A program made the position numbers and the translations under genes. Of a stretch of 64,000 nucleotides of DNA, positions 63,041-64,000 are shown piece after piece. The DNA is from Litoribacterium kuwaitense (GTDB taxonomy: Bacteria; Bacillota; Bacilli; Bacillales; DSM-28697): NCBI RefSeq assembly GCF_011058155.1, contig NZ_JAALFC010000019.1:1-64000 (forward strand), given 5' to 3'. Every line of letters starts with the position of its first letter. Position 1 is the stretch's first letter. The notes beneath the pieces were generated by a model, which was given only the letters and a program-made list of their open reading frames with translations, did no database searches and was not told the origin of the DNA.

Positions 63041-63097
63041 AACTGACTTGAATGAGGAGATAAGAAAAATAGTCCCTTTATCAAGTCAGTTTTTTTG
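63041..63097 (+). terminator. Terminator after tagO
   Basis: AACTGACTTGA and TCAAGTCAGTT, followed by seven T. The loop is about 29 bases. Confidence 0.8.
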
Positions 63098-63200
63098 CTT
63101 ATCGATGTGATTGATCGGCGATTGATTGTAGGTAAATAGGGAATGTTAATAGAAGATCGTATACAGTGGATGAGTGAACAGAGAAAGGATGTATGACCTA

Positions 63201-64000
63201 ATGAATACAAACATTTATATCGGTTCAGAGATAGACCCGTTACAAAGTGTCGTCATTCATCGCCCAGGTGATGAGCTTGAAAACTTAATGCCTCAGTATA
63301 TGGAGAGACTATTGTTTGATGACATTCCTTATTTGCCAGCGATTCAAAGAGAACATGATATTTTTGCGGCAGAGCTTCAGAAAACCGGAGCTCAAGTACT
63401 ATATTTAAAAGATTTGGTCGTTGACGTATTGCAGGATGATGAAAAGCGGCAATCCTTCTGTACGGAATTTTTACAACGTTATTATTCATTTGAACATGAT
63501 ATTTATCAAGAAGTGCTTTCATATCTAAAAGAGCTGACAGCTGAGGAGTTGTTTCAAACGGTTACTACGGGGATTAAAAAGAAAATGATTGCCTCAAAGC
63601 GACCCCTCCACCTTGCAGATATGATTGGACAATCATACCCTTTTTATGTTGATCCGATGACGAACCTTTACTTCTCAAGAGATGCACAGTCTGTGATCGG
63701 TGACGCCGTTTCAATCAATATGATGGATCAAAAGGCACGTGCTTGTGAGCCCTTTTTAATGGAAACTGTATTTCAACAGCATTCAAAGTTTGTCGGACAA
63801 GCTTCACACCTATGGTTGAATCGCGAGCATGGATATCGTATTGAAGGCGGCGATATTCTCGTTTTACGGCCTGATGTACTGGCGATCGGCATTTCCGCAC
63901 GCACATCACCGCAAGCAATCGAAAGCTTAGCAAGGACTCTTTTTACCGAGAAATCTGCGGTGACAAAAGTGCTTGCGATTGAGCTCCCAAAGAAGCGAGC
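63201..64000 (+). CDS. arcA: Arginine deiminase, 3' truncated by window end
   Basis: The first 266 residues of arginine deiminase, which hydrolyses arginine to citrulline and ammonia. Characteristic elements are VVIHRPGDELENL near the start, DPMTNLYFSRDAQSVIG (active-site Asp; the common RDP is RDA here), EGGDI and GISARTSP. The catalytic C-terminal cysteine region lies beyond the window. ATG 63201 has AAAGGATG about nine bases upstream. The rest of an arc operon (carbamate kinase, ornithine carbamoyltransferase, exchanger) would lie to the right if present. The pathway yields ATP and ammonia, useful against acid or during oxygen limitation. Confidence 0.93.
   Translation, partial: MNTNIYIGSEIDPLQSVVIHRPGDELENLMPQYMERLLFDDIPYLPAIQREHDIFAAELQKTGAQVLYLKDLVVDVLQDDEKRQSFCTEFLQRYYSFEHDIYQEVLSYLKELTAEELFQTVTTGIKKKMIASKRPLHLADMIGQSYPFYVDPMTNLYFSRDAQSVIGDAVSINMMDQKARACEPFLMETVFQQHSKFVGQASHLWLNREHGYRIEGGDILVLRPDVLAIGISARTSPQAIESLARTLFTEKSAVTKVLAIELPKKR

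Noticed and set aside
1-64000. CRISPR array, insertion sequence, prophage, tRNA or rRNA
   Set aside because: I saw no regular direct repeats, transposase, phage structural genes or recognisable RNA genes on either strand.

Overview
The window looks like chromosome from a Bacillaceae member, possibly an alkaliphilic or salt-tolerant one of the Shouchella/Alkalihalobacillus type. The family call rests on EcsAB, TopB, TagO, ATPase-less sugar importers with YesM/YesN-like control, strong AGGAGG ribosome sites, frequent GTG/TTG starts and a cre site. The genus is a guess, suggested mainly by an ectoine importer and arginine deiminase. I see no tRNA, rRNA, CRISPR, insertion sequence or prophage.

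Layout. 0.2-8.4 kb: a sulfatase divergent from a two-component system (frameshifted sensor kinase plus AraC-type response regulator) and a CUT1-type sugar importer. 8.7-16.1 kb: housekeeping block of SNF2 helicase, EcsB/EcsA, topoisomerase III and a GNAT acetyltransferase. 16.2-24.4 kb: membrane-bound AraC regulator behind a perfect cre site, a second ATPase-less importer (LplB/YtcP/LplA-like) and a secreted divergent GH10 hydrolase. 24.6-31.9 kb: four more sulfatases and a Gfo/Idh/MocA oxidoreductase. 31.9-38.5 kb: a LacI regulator divergent from a complete non-phosphorylating L-fucose pathway: lactonase, two-subunit UxaA-type dehydratase, two SDR dehydrogenases, an FAH-family hydrolase and FucU mutarotase. 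38.9-43.1 kb: aldose epimerase, lipoprotein, CE7 acetylesterase, TIM-barrel isomerase and a second esterase. 43.4-52.8 kb: an operon with a ROK repressor, a three-gene ABC importer and a frameshifted argininosuccinate-lyase-like enzyme, divergent from a large secreted PIG-L deacetylase. 53-64 kb: small unknown proteins, an orphan N-hydroxylase, an AraC regulator, a lipid kinase, the ectoine importer EhuBCDA (EhuB frameshifted), an NAD(P)-binding protein, TagO and the start of arginine deiminase.

How the parts fit. I read about 16-43 kb as a catabolic island for a sulfated, probably acetylated, fucose-containing polysaccharide such as fucoidan. The secreted hydrolase and importer would bring in oligosaccharides. 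Sulfatases without signal peptides would desulfate them in the cytoplasm and esterases would remove acyl groups. Free fucose would be equilibrated by FucU and oxidised through fuconolactone, fuconate, 2-keto-3-deoxy-fuconate and the diketo acid to pyruvate and lactate. The sugar assignment rests chiefly on FucU; the polymer is inference, and no fucosidase or sulfatase-activating enzyme is visible.

Three genes (sensor kinase, lyase, EhuB) are each broken by one missing base in an A/T run while otherwise looking intact. This points to sequencing error or, less likely, phase-variable tracts.
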